Of a DNA stretch of 64,000 nucleotides, positions 50,883 to 59,635 are shown piece after piece. The DNA lies in NCBI GenBank assembly GCA_020025655.1, contig JAHHRR010000002.1:1-64000 (forward strand). The letters are read 5' to 3'. The stretch is from Oscillospiraceae bacterium. GTDB taxonomy: Bacteria; Bacillota; Clostridia; Oscillospirales; Oscillospiraceae. The first letter of the stretch is position 1, and every line of letters starts with the position of its first letter. The position numbers and the translations under genes are program-made. The notes under the pieces were generated by a model. That model saw only the letters and a program-made list of their open reading frames with translations. It was not told the DNA's origin and did not search any database.

Positions 50883-51620
50883 TTATTCTCCCGCTTCAGT
50901 ATTATCGTTTTCTTTTTCTGTATTATCGGTTCTGTTGTTTTCTTCAGATGAACTGTTCTCTTCACAGGCTGCTGTCTCTGTCTGACTGTCATCCTTGTTT
51001 TTGAACTTTGTAAAAATCTTAGGAGCCTTTATCTTAGGCAGCTTTTCCTTCTCAAGCTCACTCTTGGGTTTCTTCATTGCAAGTGCAGTAAACAGAAGGC
51101 TCAGCAGAATACAAAGTACGGAAATTTCCTGCAGGCCGTCGGAAAGCGTAACCGGATTCACCTTATCTCCCAGTCTGCTGAAATCATAAATAACATGAAT
51201 TATAAACGGCAGACCGAAAACCGGAACCAGCGGCCATTTTGTACGCACTATTCCGAAAGCTGTGGCGGAATAAAGAAATGCGGTTGCAATATAAGCAATT
51301 ATGCTGATCAGCATTTTCCACCACACAAATTCGGTAGCTTTGATTATAAAGAATACAGCACCTAAAATAACCGGAATACTGCTCAGTGAGAAAAACTTTC
51401 TTCCGAGAAGCATCAGGCTCAATGCAAAAAGCACATTGCAGACTATGGGCAGAACTATCTGGGTTGTGGTATAAAAAGCATTATCCCAATATCCCCAGCA
51501 GCCTATAATCCGCAAAACCGCTGAGGCCGCCATGAAAAGAATGGCTCCCCGTATAAATATGTTCTCTTTATCAACGGAAAACTTTACTCTGTCCTGCTTG
51601 GAAATGTTTTCATTCATCAT
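50883..51620 (-). CDS. Polytopic membrane protein with charged C-terminal tail
   Basis: 245 residues. Six to seven hydrophobic segments (for example GAILFMAASAVLRIIGCWGY, IVLPIVCNVLFALSLMLLG, ISVLCILLSLLFTALAM) are followed by a cytosolic tail rich in Lys, then Glu/Asn. No family recognised. Translationally linked to the downstream LRR gene (2-bp gap), suggesting the two act together. The ribosome site is weak. Confidence 0.65.
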   Translation of the reverse strand: MMNENISKQDRVKFSVDKENIFIRGAILFMAASAVLRIIGCWGYWDNAFYTTTQIVLPIVCNVLFALSLMLLGRKFFSLSSIPVILGAVFFIIKATEFVWWKMLISIIAYIATAFLYSATAFGIVRTKWPLVPVFGLPFIIHVIYDFSRLGDKVNPVTLSDGLQEISVLCILLSLLFTALAMKKPKSELEKEKLPKIKAPKIFTKFKNKDDSQTETAACEENSSSEENNRTDNTEKENDNTEAGE

Positions 51621-51654
51621 TATCCCGGCTTTCTTTATTTAATGTACAGGCTGC

Positions 51655-52890
51655 TTAGTCCTGAGCCCAGCGGCCGTTTTTAAATATCTGCACAACGCTT
51701 CCGTCTGCACATATACCCTTAATATCGAGGTCAGGTGCGCCGATCATGAAGTCCTCATGGTTCATGGAGTCGTTAACACCCATATCACGCAGCTCCTCAT
51801 TTGTGTACTTCCAGTATTCATCTATGCAGCTGGAATATCCTCTGCCCAGTGCCAGATGGCAGGATGCGTTTTCATCGAACAGAGTGCTGTAAAACAGAAC
51901 TCCACTCTCTCTGATGGGGCTTTCCCAGGGTACCAGAGCACATTCACCCAGCATGGAGGCACCTTCATCCATGCCTACCATAACCTTGAGAGCTTCCTCG
52001 TTTTTCTCTGCCTTAACCTCTACTACCTTTCCCTCGTGGAAACGTACTGAGAAATTATCAATCAGATTTCCCTCATAGGAAAGGGGTCTGGTTGAATATA
52101 CAATACCCTCGGCCTGACCCTTCATAGGAGTTGTGAAAACCTCCTCAGAGGGAATATTGGCGTTATACCAGACATCCTTGCCGGGCAGCTCCTCTGCACC
52201 GCCGCAGAAAAGGCAGTTGGGTATAAGTCCGACTTCAAAGTCAGTTCCGGTAAGGTCGCTCTTGTAAACAAGCTTTCTGAGCTGGAGTGAGTTAAGCCAC
52301 TTGCAGCGGCGGGCAAGATTTTCGTTGTGGATTCTCCACTCCTCCATGGGGTCCTCGCCGTCAGCCTTGGAGCATTTCAGAATAAGCTCCCAGAGCTTTT
52401 CCACAGCATCCTCAACAGGCAGCTCAGGGAACACCTTCTTTGCCCACTTTTTGCCGGGAACTGCTGCAACACACCACTGATATTTATTCTCCATAAGGTC
52501 GTTGTAGGGCTTAATAACCTTGTAGCGGTTCTGCTGTGCAAGGGCAAACTTTGCATTGTCAATGCCGCTCAGACCGTCCGGATCATCAGAATCAAGATAT
52601 ACACTGGCAGGAAGAGTTTCAGATTTGTATTTAAGCTTCTCCTCTTCCCATTTTAATACACTGCCGAGATTTTCAGCAGACTGGTATTTTACATTCAGTC
52701 TGGTCATAGGCATAAAGCGCCACTCAATATTAACAACAGATGCACCGGCTTCGTAACATTCCTCAGCCAGCATTTCAATAAATTCTATCTGTTCAGGCTC
52801 GGTGCGGATGACGACCTCCTGGCCGGGCATGATGTTAAGACCGGTTCTTGCAATAAGTCTTGCATAATTTCTTAGCTTTTTTATATCCAT
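51655..52890 (-). CDS. M29 family metallo-aminopeptidase (AmpS type)
   Basis: 411 residues from ATG 52890 (MDIKKLRNYARLI), with GGAGT 6 nt upstream. A longer frame to 53001 lacks support. M29 features: TGTDFEVGL, NIPSEEVFTTPMKGQAEGIVYST, ALVPWESPI, FDENASCHLALGRGY and MNHEDFMIG, holding the Glu/His/Asp ligands for two metals. Cleaves N-terminal residues in the cytosol. Confidence 0.9.
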   Translation of the reverse strand: MDIKKLRNYARLIARTGLNIMPGQEVVIRTEPEQIEFIEMLAEECYEAGASVVNIEWRFMPMTRLNVKYQSAENLGSVLKWEEEKLKYKSETLPASVYLDSDDPDGLSGIDNAKFALAQQNRYKVIKPYNDLMENKYQWCVAAVPGKKWAKKVFPELPVEDAVEKLWELILKCSKADGEDPMEEWRIHNENLARRCKWLNSLQLRKLVYKSDLTGTDFEVGLIPNCLFCGGAEELPGKDVWYNANIPSEEVFTTPMKGQAEGIVYSTRPLSYEGNLIDNFSVRFHEGKVVEVKAEKNEEALKVMVGMDEGASMLGECALVPWESPIRESGVLFYSTLFDENASCHLALGRGYSSCIDEYWKYTNEELRDMGVNDSMNHEDFMIGAPDLDIKGICADGSVVQIFKNGRWAQD

Positions 52891-53065
52891 TTTTTTACTC
52901 CGTTTAAAAATAATTTTACAGTATATTATATCACGCTCCACACATAACCGCAAGTATTGGCAAAACTTACTGCAAATTATTCTATATTCTTCTTGACACA
53001 AAAAGTTTATTCCGCTAATATTGATATAAAGATTGTATAAAGAACATTACAGAAAGGACTACCGA

Positions 53066-53560
53066 ATGAACACTGAGAAAAAAGAAAAACTGCGTGACAG
53101 ATTAAGGTATAAAATCCACGGCTATTGCGATATAGTAGAGCTTGCGCTTGCAATAATCGTAGGTCTTGTACTCGTGTACAAAGGTGTATGCTACCTTGTG
53201 ACTTATATAGGTTTTGCTGATATTCTCACCAACACCTCCGGCTTCCAGACCTTTTTGAAGAATATCTTCATACTCGTCGTCGGCATCGAGTTTATAAAAA
53301 TGCTTCTGAAGCCGAACGTCAAAAACGTAATTGATGTGCTCATATTCCTTGTCACCCGTCATGTCATCATCGACCACAGCTCCCCTGCCGGAATGCTGCT
53401 GTGCGTTATTTCCATCATACTGCTTTACGGATTCCTGTTCTTCATACGTTATATGAAAGTCAAGGATGAAAACTTCCGTGAGGCGGTGGATTATCCCCAC
53501 GAACCACGGGAAGCTGCTTTACATACCGAAAAGACTAAAGACAGCAATGATGCAAAATAA
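53066..53560 (+). CDS. PsiE-like small membrane protein
   Basis: 164 residues from ATG 53066 (AAAGGA 7 nt upstream). Four membrane helices; the segment GIEFIKMLLKPNVKNVIDVLIF then VTRHVIIDH resembles the phosphate-starvation-inducible PsiE family. The charged C-terminus is cytosolic. Function of the family is poorly defined. Confidence 0.65.
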   Translation: MNTEKKEKLRDRLRYKIHGYCDIVELALAIIVGLVLVYKGVCYLVTYIGFADILTNTSGFQTFLKNIFILVVGIEFIKMLLKPNVKNVIDVLIFLVTRHVIIDHSSPAGMLLCVISIILLYGFLFFIRYMKVKDENFREAVDYPHEPREAALHTEKTKDSNDAK

Positions 53561-53564
53561 ACTC

Positions 53565-53600
53565 AAAAGCCTGAATCAGAAATCTGATTCAGGCTTTTTC
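53565..53600 (+). terminator. Terminator after the PsiE-like gene
   Basis: AAAAGCCTGAATCAGA and TCTGATTCAGGCTTTT with 2-nt loop and T run. Confidence 0.88.
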
Positions 53601-53715
53601 TTGTTTTGGCGACAGTAAGATGGTATAATATTTCAAGTTTTATGTATCGGAATACATAATTAAAATACCTGTATAAACGGTATTTCGGAAAGAAAATTTT
53701 ACGGGAGTGACAGAA

Positions 53716-54357
53716 ATGAATAACACCATGATTGCCGGAATGTTATGGGGAAAACAGCTCAATGCCGATTATAAAATTCAGGCTATGCTATGTTCTCCGT
53801 ACGCAATTCCCCTGCTGTGCGCCTACAAGTCTCTTGAAACCGATGTCATTTACAAAAGCCGTATCCACGGTCAGGGGCATATTGAACGGGTAATGCTTCT
53901 GGGCGCAATGATAGCCAGAGCCGAAAAACTCACACGACACGAAACAGAGCTTTTGCTTTTTGCCTGCTCCTACCATGATATAGGCAGAGTAGATGACCGC
54001 AAGGATGATCTTCACGGCAGACGTTCGTCGGCAATGATTGTGGAAAAGGGTCTGTGGGAGCGTTTCGGTGAAGGAAACGCTGATGAACTTTGTGCTGTTC
54101 AGGCTGCTGTATGCACTCACTCCGTAAACGACAGTATGCTCGACGAGATTGCCGCAGAATACGGAGTTAAGGATGAGCTTATGCCGCTCTGCCGCAAACT
54201 CTGCTTCTGTCTTAAGGATGCTGATAATCTGGACAGAGTCAGACTGCATGACCTTGACCCGAAGCATCTCCGCCACGAAAGCAGTCTGAATTTAGTAAAG
54301 ACTGCGGAGTACATATTCAGCGAATACATCAAAAATAAAGATATCCAGTTCAGCTGA
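53716..54357 (+). CDS. HD-domain phosphohydrolase
   Basis: 213 residues from ATG 53716 (GGGAG 8 nt upstream). Metal ligands H...HD...D: IHGQGHIERV, SYHDIGRVDD and LKDADNLDRVRL. Similar to small HD hydrolases acting on nucleotides or phosphate esters. Substrate unknown. Confidence 0.85.
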   Translation: MNNTMIAGMLWGKQLNADYKIQAMLCSPYAIPLLCAYKSLETDVIYKSRIHGQGHIERVMLLGAMIARAEKLTRHETELLLFACSYHDIGRVDDRKDDLHGRRSSAMIVEKGLWERFGEGNADELCAVQAAVCTHSVNDSMLDEIAAEYGVKDELMPLCRKLCFCLKDADNLDRVRLHDLDPKHLRHESSLNLVKTAEYIFSEYIKNKDIQFS

Positions 54358-54390
54358 TAAAGGAACCACAAGAAGATAAATAGCACAGAG

Positions 54391-54434
54391 AAAGACCCTC
54401 TTCCCGCTGTTTTTACAGGGAACAAGGGTCTTTT
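54391..54434 (+). terminator. Terminator of the HD-domain gene
   Basis: AAAGACCCT and AGGGTCTTT enclose an inner TCCC/GGGA pairing, then TTTT. Confidence 0.75.
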
Positions 54435-54441
54435 CAGTAAG

Positions 54442-54472
54442 AAAAAAGCACCGGAAAACCGGTGCTTTTTAT
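54442..54472. terminator. Bidirectional terminator next to rubredoxin
   Basis: AAAAAGCACCGG and CCGGTGCTTTTT with AA centre and T runs on both strands. Confidence 0.85.
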
Positions 54473-54481
54473 TTTTAATTT

Positions 54482-54616
54482 TTACTCTTCGGGTGAGAAT
54501 TCATCCTTACCTGCTCCGCAAAGCTCGCAGGCGAAATCTTCGGGGAGATCTTCCCACTTAACGCCGGATTCTTCTTCATCATAGACCCAGCCGCAGAGAT
54601 TGCAAACGTAACGCAT
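54482..54616 (-). CDS. Rubredoxin
   Basis: 44 residues, ATG at 54616 behind GAGGAGGAAAA. Iron ligands are in CNLCGWVYD and CELCGAGK. The acidic loop between them is shorter than in the usual 52-residue rubredoxin. An electron carrier for rubrerythrin-type peroxide reduction, fitting the adjacent flavin reductase and rubrerythrin. Confidence 0.92.
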   Translation of the reverse strand: MRYVCNLCGWVYDEEESGVKWEDLPEDFACELCGAGKDEFSPEE

Positions 54617-54643
54617 TGTTTTTCCTCCTCATTGAATAATATT

Positions 54644-54670
54644 CTTATAAGTACAGCGTTTTGCTGTCAA
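54644..54670 (-). promoter_or_regulatory. Promoter of rubredoxin with dyad in the spacer
   Basis: Minus strand TTGACA (54665-54670) and TATAAG (54644-54649) with a short 15-nt spacer. ACAGC/GCTGT (54653-54667) forms a dyad around GTTTT inside it. Confidence 0.5.
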
Positions 54671-54755
54671 AAATTCGTATACAGCTGCCGCCCATGATAT
54701 CTATATATCAAATATTATTCTCTGGTTTGAGGAAATACAGGCGGCAATCTTTTTC

Positions 54756-54782
54756 TAAAGAGGCCGTTGAACGACCTCTTTC
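54756..54782 (-). terminator. Hairpin after the flavin reductase gene
   Basis: AAAGAGG ... CCTCTTT with inner CGTT/AACG, just beyond the stop, separating flavin reductase from rubredoxin transcription. Confidence 0.6.
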
Positions 54783-54785
54783 AGT

Positions 54786-55337
54786 TTAAACTTTCGGTCT
54801 AATTTCCTTGTGGTAGTGAGCGTAGGTGCAGGAAGCATCTCTGCTCAGAACCTTACTTTCCGTTACCTCGCCTATAAACAGCATATGGCTGCCCAGATCT
54901 TTTTTATCTATGACTTCACAGCTGAAAAAGGCGTTGGTATTTTCGCAGATATAATTTATACCGTTGCATGAGCGCTCAGTTGCTTTAAAGTCGCTGAACT
55001 TGTCCACGTCTCGGCTTGACTGCATACCAAAGTGACGGATAGTTTCAAAAGGTACATTATCGGTAAGAACACTTACATTGAATTTACCGGTTTTCTCGAT
55101 AACTTCACGGGTTTTGTTACCGGTCTGGACTGAAATCACCAGTCTCACAGGCTGATTTGCGGCCTGAACACAGGTGTTGGCTATAAAACCATAGTCCTTA
55201 TCATCCCTGGCTGTAATAACAAACAGACCGTAGGATAAATTTCTCAGGGCCTTAGGGTCCTGTTCGGGTTTCGGCTGATTAGTGAAAGTAGCGCTCCAGC
55301 AGACCCTTGAATGCCTTTCCGTGGCGAGCCTCGTCAC
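54786..55337 (-). CDS. Flavin reductase-like FMN-binding protein with no conventional start at its domain boundary
   Basis: The domain begins at [16 protein letters not shown] and continues with [21 protein letters not shown] and [10 protein letters not shown], the flavodoxin-reductase fold of Hrb/FlrD-type partners of rubredoxin. It starts a few codons after the rubrerythrin stop but in the +1 frame. Between that stop and the domain there is no ATG, GTG or TTG. The nearest conventional start is GTG 55337, which would overlap rubrerythrin by 59 bp and add a tail unlike any flavin reductase. A CTG/non-standard start or +1 frameshift from rubrerythrin are alternatives. Likely shuttles electrons to rubredoxin and rubrerythrin. 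Confidence 0.7.
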   Translation of the reverse strand: MTRLATERHSRVCWSATFTNQPKPEQDPKALRNLSYGLFVITARDDKDYGFIANTCVQAANQPVRLVISVQTGNKTREVIEKTGKFNVSVLTDNVPFETIRHFGMQSSRDVDKFSDFKATERSCNGINYICENTNAFFSCEVIDKKDLGSHMLFIGEVTESKVLSRDASCTYAHYHKEIRPKV

Positions 55338-55845
55338 GTGCCATTTCGTGAACGGTATCGTGGATTGCATCCAGATTGTACTTCTTGGCAAGCTTTGCAA
55401 GCTCGAACTTACCTGCGGTTGCGCCGTTCTCGGCCTCTACACGCATCTCAAGGTTCTTCTTGGTGGAGTCGGTCAGAACCTCGCCCAGCATCTCTGCAAA
55501 CTTTGCAGCGTGCTCAGCCTCTTCAAGACCTGCCTTCTCCCAGTACATACCGATTTCGGGGTAACCCTCACGGTGTGCAACTCTTGCCATTGCAAGGTAC
55601 ATACCAACCTCGGAGCACTCGCCCTCGAAGTTTGCACGCAGACCGTTGATGATCTCTTCTCTGACTTCCTCGGGAACATCAGCGCCGAACTGCTTGCCGA
55701 CACCGACAACGTGCTCAGCTGCCCAGCTCATATCTTCCTTCTGCTCGATGAACTTGGAACCGGGGACTTTGCAAACGGGGCAAAACTCGGGAGCGGTCTC
55801 ACCCTCATGAACGTAACCACATACAGGACATACCCATTTTTTCAT
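55279..55845 (-). CDS. Rubrerythrin with N-terminal rubredoxin domain (reverse rubrerythrin)
   Basis: 188 residues from ATG 55845 (GGAGG 8 nt upstream). The rubredoxin site [10 protein letters not shown]...CPVCKVPG is at the N-terminus, before the diiron four-helix bundle with [19 protein letters not shown] and DEARHGKAF. This is the reversed order of classical rubrerythrin. Reduces hydrogen peroxide in anaerobes. The GLLERYFH end is a normal family terminus. Confidence 0.92.
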   Translation of the reverse strand: MKKWVCPVCGYVHEGETAPEFCPVCKVPGSKFIEQKEDMSWAAEHVVGVGKQFGADVPEEVREEIINGLRANFEGECSEVGMYLAMARVAHREGYPEIGMYWEKAGLEEAEHAAKFAEMLGEVLTDSTKKNLEMRVEAENGATAGKFELAKLAKKYNLDAIHDTVHEMARDEARHGKAFKGLLERYFH

Positions 55846-55918
55846 ATTAATTTCCTCCAAAAAAATCATTTGTAAATTGTTAATTTATATATTTCACTGC
55901 TTAGCAGTAAAAAGCATT

Positions 55919-56308
55919 TTATTTTCTGCACTCGGCGCAGATACCTTCAAAGCACAATGAATGGCTTAAAATTTTACAGCCTGTTTCTTCTTCGATACTC
56001 TCGTACAGGCTCTGAGCGCTGTCTGTCATATCAAGGTCCATAACCCTTTCACATACCCTGCACACGAAGTGGGCGTGGGGATCGGTTCTGGCATCATATC
56101 TTGTGTGGCCGCCTTCATGGCTTACACTAATAACCATTCCGTCAGCTTCAAGTACAGACAGGTTTCTGTATACCGTACCCAGACTGAGTTCGGGATAATC
56201 ACCCTTCAGGCTGTCATACAGCATCTCAGCGGTTGGGTGAGCTTTTGATTTTGCGAGGGCCTCATATACGGCCTCTCTTTTTTTACTTTTGTTTCTTTTT
56301 ACAACCAT
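55919..56308 (-). CDS. perR: Fur family peroxide regulator
   Basis: 129 residues from ATG 56308. Winged helix HPTAEMLYDSL...SLGTVYRNLSVLEADG, regulatory metal site HTRYDARTDPHAHFVC, and structural zinc pairs CRVC and CAEC. The Asp of RYD is as in PerR. Upstream of and co-oriented with rubrerythrin, flavin reductase and rubredoxin, so probably their repressor. Confidence 0.85.
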   Translation of the reverse strand: MVVKRNKSKKREAVYEALAKSKAHPTAEMLYDSLKGDYPELSLGTVYRNLSVLEADGMVISVSHEGGHTRYDARTDPHAHFVCRVCERVMDLDMTDSAQSLYESIEEETGCKILSHSLCFEGICAECRK

Positions 56309-56333
56309 CGATCTCACCGTTGATTTTCAAAAT

Positions 56334-56348
56334 CAGTAATCATTCTTA
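56334..56348 (-). promoter_or_regulatory. PerR-box-like site
   Basis: Minus strand TAAGAATGATTACTG matches the PerR box TTATAATnATTATAA at about 10 of 14 positions. It lies just downstream of a promoter TTTACA-N17-TATATT, consistent with autoregulation. Confidence 0.5.
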
Positions 56349-56427
56349 ATTTTGTGGCTTTAATATAACATGACTTTTAAGCTTTGTAAAGAGTTTTTTT
56401 CGAAATTTTTCAACTTTTTTGGTTAGT

Positions 56428-57501
56428 TTAATCTAACTGTTTGTTCAGTTCGCAAAGAGCCGGTGCAGCCGCATCTCCGAATAATCTTATAGCAGCCAGT
56501 GCCTCCTGCAAGGTATTGCCGGAGCTGCCGACTTCGATTATAAGAGAGCCTTTTGTAAGCTGCTGATTATACCGCTCACGCACAAGGGAAACAGGACGCA
56601 TAAGGCTTGGATGTCTGGCCGTAACCGCATTCTGGAGATAGAGTGCAAGGGAAAGATTTGTCTTCCAGTCGGGATGATAAAGCCCGCTGTTGTCAGATCC
56701 CGCCAGAAGCATAATCTGACTTGCGCAAACGCCCTTTTCCTCCGCCATGGTTTTATATACAACGCCGTTTGCCCCCAGCGCATCTCTGTGTACATCCAGC
56801 ACCACAGCGATATCAGGATACTGCTCCAGATATTTTTCCACGGCCTCGCCCGAGCGTCTGTAAGAGCCTGTGTAGCTTGGGTAATCGTAAATCTCTCTGT
56901 CGTGGATAACCCGCAGCCCAGCCTCCTCGAAAATTTTTGTAAGCTCGTCCCCTATTCTTATAATATTGAACTCCTTGTTGGCTGTACGGTGATCGTCATT
57001 AGATTCATAGTGGTCAAGTCCCGCCTGAGTGTAGGCTTCGCTGCCGTGGGTATGTATTATAAGTATCTGCGGCCCCTCTTCCGGCAGAACTATGCCGGGC
57101 TTTTGCGAAAGCATCTCCCGTACATCAATTTCATAGGATGTTGCATTTTTTATGCTCAGTCCGCCCTGAATACAGGTTTCTCTGATTTCCTCATCCCATA
57201 CAGTTTCCATTACCGCACGCAGCGGTTCTGTTTCCGCCTCGCATGATATCTCCTCTTCCTCAGCAGGCTCCTCTTCAGGCTTCGGCTGCTGCTCTGCCTG
57301 CCCGCTCTCGCTCTGCGCCTGCACAGGTGCAGTTTCTGCATCCTGCGGTTGTGTCTCCTGCACATCCGCATTTACGCTTTCCTCTGCAACCGTTTCCTTA
57401 ATCAGCTTTTCTCCGCGGATTTTCAAAAAGCCCTCTGCCGACAGCAGATATACACACAGTATCAGTAATGCCGCCAACGCCATTTTCTTGTTAAACTCCA
57501 T
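56428..57501 (-). CDS. spoIIP: Stage II sporulation protein P
   Basis: 357 residues. N-terminal membrane anchor (MALAALLILCVYLLSAEG), then a Glu/Ala/Pro/Gln-rich linker (about 40-90), then the peptidoglycan amidase/endopeptidase domain with IIHTHGSEAYT, NIIRIGDEL, YTGSYRRSGEAVEKYL and VVLDVHRDAL. Works with SpoIID and SpoIIM during engulfment and marks the organism as a spore former. Confidence 0.9.
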   Translation of the reverse strand: MEFNKKMALAALLILCVYLLSAEGFLKIRGEKLIKETVAEESVNADVQETQPQDAETAPVQAQSESGQAEQQPKPEEEPAEEEEISCEAETEPLRAVMETVWDEEIRETCIQGGLSIKNATSYEIDVREMLSQKPGIVLPEEGPQILIIHTHGSEAYTQAGLDHYESNDDHRTANKEFNIIRIGDELTKIFEEAGLRVIHDREIYDYPSYTGSYRRSGEAVEKYLEQYPDIAVVLDVHRDALGANGVVYKTMAEEKGVCASQIMLLAGSDNSGLYHPDWKTNLSLALYLQNAVTARHPSLMRPVSLVRERYNQQLTKGSLIIEVGSSGNTLQEALAAIRLFGDAAAPALCELNKQLD

Positions 57502-57677
57502 ATTGCACCGCCTTCATCTTAAAGCTTGTTACAATATACCTATGAAGCAGCTTCATTTTTATTCCTTTCCGTGTACCCTGTATATTGAAAAGAAATGTCG
57601 GCTGTGTTATATTTTTTCATGATATCGAAAAAAGTTGAAGGGTGAAGAAAAACCCTGAATTACAGGAGGAAATCCAT

Positions 57678-57929
57678 ATGAAAGTATCATATAGACCCAA
57701 GGGCGTCTGTTCCCAGCTCATGCAGATTGATGTTGAGGACGGCAAGCTCGTTGACCTGGAAGTTATCGGCGGATGCGACGGCAACCTTAAAGGTATCTCA
57801 AAGCTCGTTAAAGGCATGGAGATTGATGATGTTATAAATCGCCTTGAAGGTATCTGCTGCGGCCGTAAAAAGACCTCATGTCCCGATCAGCTCGCTCAGG
57901 CTCTGAAGCTTATCCGTGACAGAGAATGA
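57678..57929 (+). CDS. TSCPD-domain protein (TIGR03905 type)
   Basis: 83 residues from ATG 57678 (CAGGAGGAAAT upstream). The family motifs VCSQLMQIDVEDG, IGGCDGNLKGI, GICCGRKK and TSCPDQLAQAL hold the conserved Cys, also found at the end of adenosylcobalamin ribonucleotide reductases. A zinc or nucleic-acid binding role is guessed. Overlaps the next gene by 4 bp. Confidence 0.88.
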   Translation: MKVSYRPKGVCSQLMQIDVEDGKLVDLEVIGGCDGNLKGISKLVKGMEIDDVINRLEGICCGRKKTSCPDQLAQALKLIRDRE

Positions 57930-58852
57930 GCTCCCGCCCCAAAAAGCTTTTAGTCCTGCTTCTTCTTTCTCTTTTATTCTGCCTTGCAGCCTGCGGCACC
58001 GCCGAACAGTCAGCTGAAAGTCCCGCTCAGGCGGAACAGTCAGCTCCGGCAATTGCACCGCCGGAAAAGAGAGAGCCGGCTGCACATCCCGAAGTCAAGG
58101 TTTATTTTGACGGTCTTTTAAGCGATCGGGGATACTATGAAAATAACACCCTTTATCTGGCTCCCGAGGCAATATGTAAATATTTCAGTCTTGAGCCTGT
58201 AACCGCAAGTGACAGCAGCAGCTTTGAAATCTCTTTTCCCGGTTTAAGCCTTACCGGTGCAAAAGAGCAGGAATATATGATTGCAAATGACCGCTATCTT
58301 TACACCCCTACATATTATATAGAGGAAAAAGACGGAAGTCAGAGCCGTATATATCTGCCGCAGGATGTTATAGAGCGTGTGTTCGGAGTAAAGATTGAGT
58401 TTTCTCCGGACGAAATGAAAGCAGAATTAAATTACGGTGTTCTCTCGCTCATAAAAGGCGGAGAAAACTACTATATTTCAAATTTCCCCAACGAGGAGCT
58501 TTACTGGCTGTCCCGTATAATATACGCCGAAGCCAAGGATCAGCCTATGGAAGGTCTTATAGGTGTGGGAAATGTTGTATATAATCGTGTGAAGAGTGAT
58601 GAATTCCCTCATACGGTATTTGATGTAATATTTGATAAGAGAGTTCGGGTTCAGTTCGATCCGGCAGCTACCGGAGGAGTTAAAGGCGAGCCTGATGAAC
58701 GCTCTGTGATTGCAGCCTGCCTCTGTATGGAAGGCTACAATACAGTCGGCGATTGTATGTACTTTGTAAATCCCGACAGAGGAGACAGCTCATGGTTTGA
58801 CAAAGACCTTGAATTTGTAATAAGTCTCGGCGACCATGATTTTTACCGATAA
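57926..58852 (+). CDS. Cell wall hydrolase lipoprotein (SleB/CwlJ domain)
   Basis: 308 residues. Signal LLFCLAAC gives lipidated Cys23. A middle region (about 57-170) resembles a copper-amine-oxidase-N-type domain, with VYFDGLL and LYLAPEAICKYF. The C-terminal SleB/CwlJ lytic domain has LSRIIYAEAKDQPMEGLIGVGNVVYNRV, with its catalytic Glu, and SFW-like WFDKDLEF. Cleaves spore cortex or cell wall. Confidence 0.87.
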   Translation: MSSRPKKLLVLLLLSLLFCLAACGTAEQSAESPAQAEQSAPAIAPPEKREPAAHPEVKVYFDGLLSDRGYYENNTLYLAPEAICKYFSLEPVTASDSSSFEISFPGLSLTGAKEQEYMIANDRYLYTPTYYIEEKDGSQSRIYLPQDVIERVFGVKIEFSPDEMKAELNYGVLSLIKGGENYYISNFPNEELYWLSRIIYAEAKDQPMEGLIGVGNVVYNRVKSDEFPHTVFDVIFDKRVRVQFDPAATGGVKGEPDERSVIAACLCMEGYNTVGDCMYFVNPDRGDSSWFDKDLEFVISLGDHDFYR

Positions 58853-58879
58853 AATAAATAAATTTGGGAGATAGATGTT

Positions 58880-59584
58880 ATGCTTGGAGAAATTCTTTCC
58901 GACGGCTTTGAAGAACTGGGCATTTTCTGCAGCATAGAAGCCCTTGCAAATCTTTGTAAATACCGCAGTATTCTTGAAGAAACCAACAAGGTTATGAATC
59001 TCACCGCCATTACAGGTGACGAAGATATAGCTAGACTCCATTTTCTTGACTGTGCTTCGCTTTTAAAGCTTGAGGATTTTACCGGTAAGAAAGTACTGGA
59101 CGTAGGTTCCGGTGCAGGCTTCCCCGGTATGGTTTTAAAAATAGTTAATCCCAAAATGAACATCACATTGATGGACAGCTTGGAAAAAAGGGTAAATTTT
59201 CTAAAGGATTTAAGCGCACAGCTTAAACTTCAGGATATAGAGTGTGTGCACATGAGAGCAGAAGAAGCTCCCGCCGAATACAGACAGAGCTATGATATAG
59301 TTGTTTCACGTGCTGTTGCAAGACTGGAGCTGCTGTCAGAACTGTGTCTGCCTTTTGTAAAGGTGGGCGGCAAATTCATAGCAATGAAAGGCCCCGGCGG
59401 AGCCGATGAGCTTAAAGATGCTGAAAATGCCATTAAGGTTTTAGGCGGCAGGTACATTGAAACCGTCACCTACCCCATCCCCGGCACTGATACTAAGCAC
59501 AATGCTGTCATCATTGAAAAAGTCGCACCCACGCCTGAAAAATACCCCCGCCGCTGGGCGCAGATCAAAAAATCACCGCTGTAA
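58880..59584 (+). CDS. rsmG: 16S rRNA G527 N7-methyltransferase
   Basis: 234 residues. RsmG motifs NKVMNLTAI, VLDVGSGAGFPGMVLKI, LMDSLEKRVNFL and VVSRAVARLELL are all present. Modifies 16S G527. Closely follows the SleB-type gene (27 bp) but unrelated in function. Confidence 0.93.
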   Translation: MLGEILSDGFEELGIFCSIEALANLCKYRSILEETNKVMNLTAITGDEDIARLHFLDCASLLKLEDFTGKKVLDVGSGAGFPGMVLKIVNPKMNITLMDSLEKRVNFLKDLSAQLKLQDIECVHMRAEEAPAEYRQSYDIVVSRAVARLELLSELCLPFVKVGGKFIAMKGPGGADELKDAENAIKVLGGRYIETVTYPIPGTDTKHNAVIIEKVAPTPEKYPRRWAQIKKSPL

Positions 59585-59592
59585 AAAGCATT

Positions 59593-59626
59593 AAAAAGGC
59601 AGGCCCTATCGGGTCTGCCTTTTTTA
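59593..59626. terminator. Bidirectional terminator
   Basis: AAAAGGCAGGCCC pairs with GGGTCTGCCTTTT around TATC, then T run. Confidence 0.85.
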
Positions 59627-59635
59627 TTGACAACT

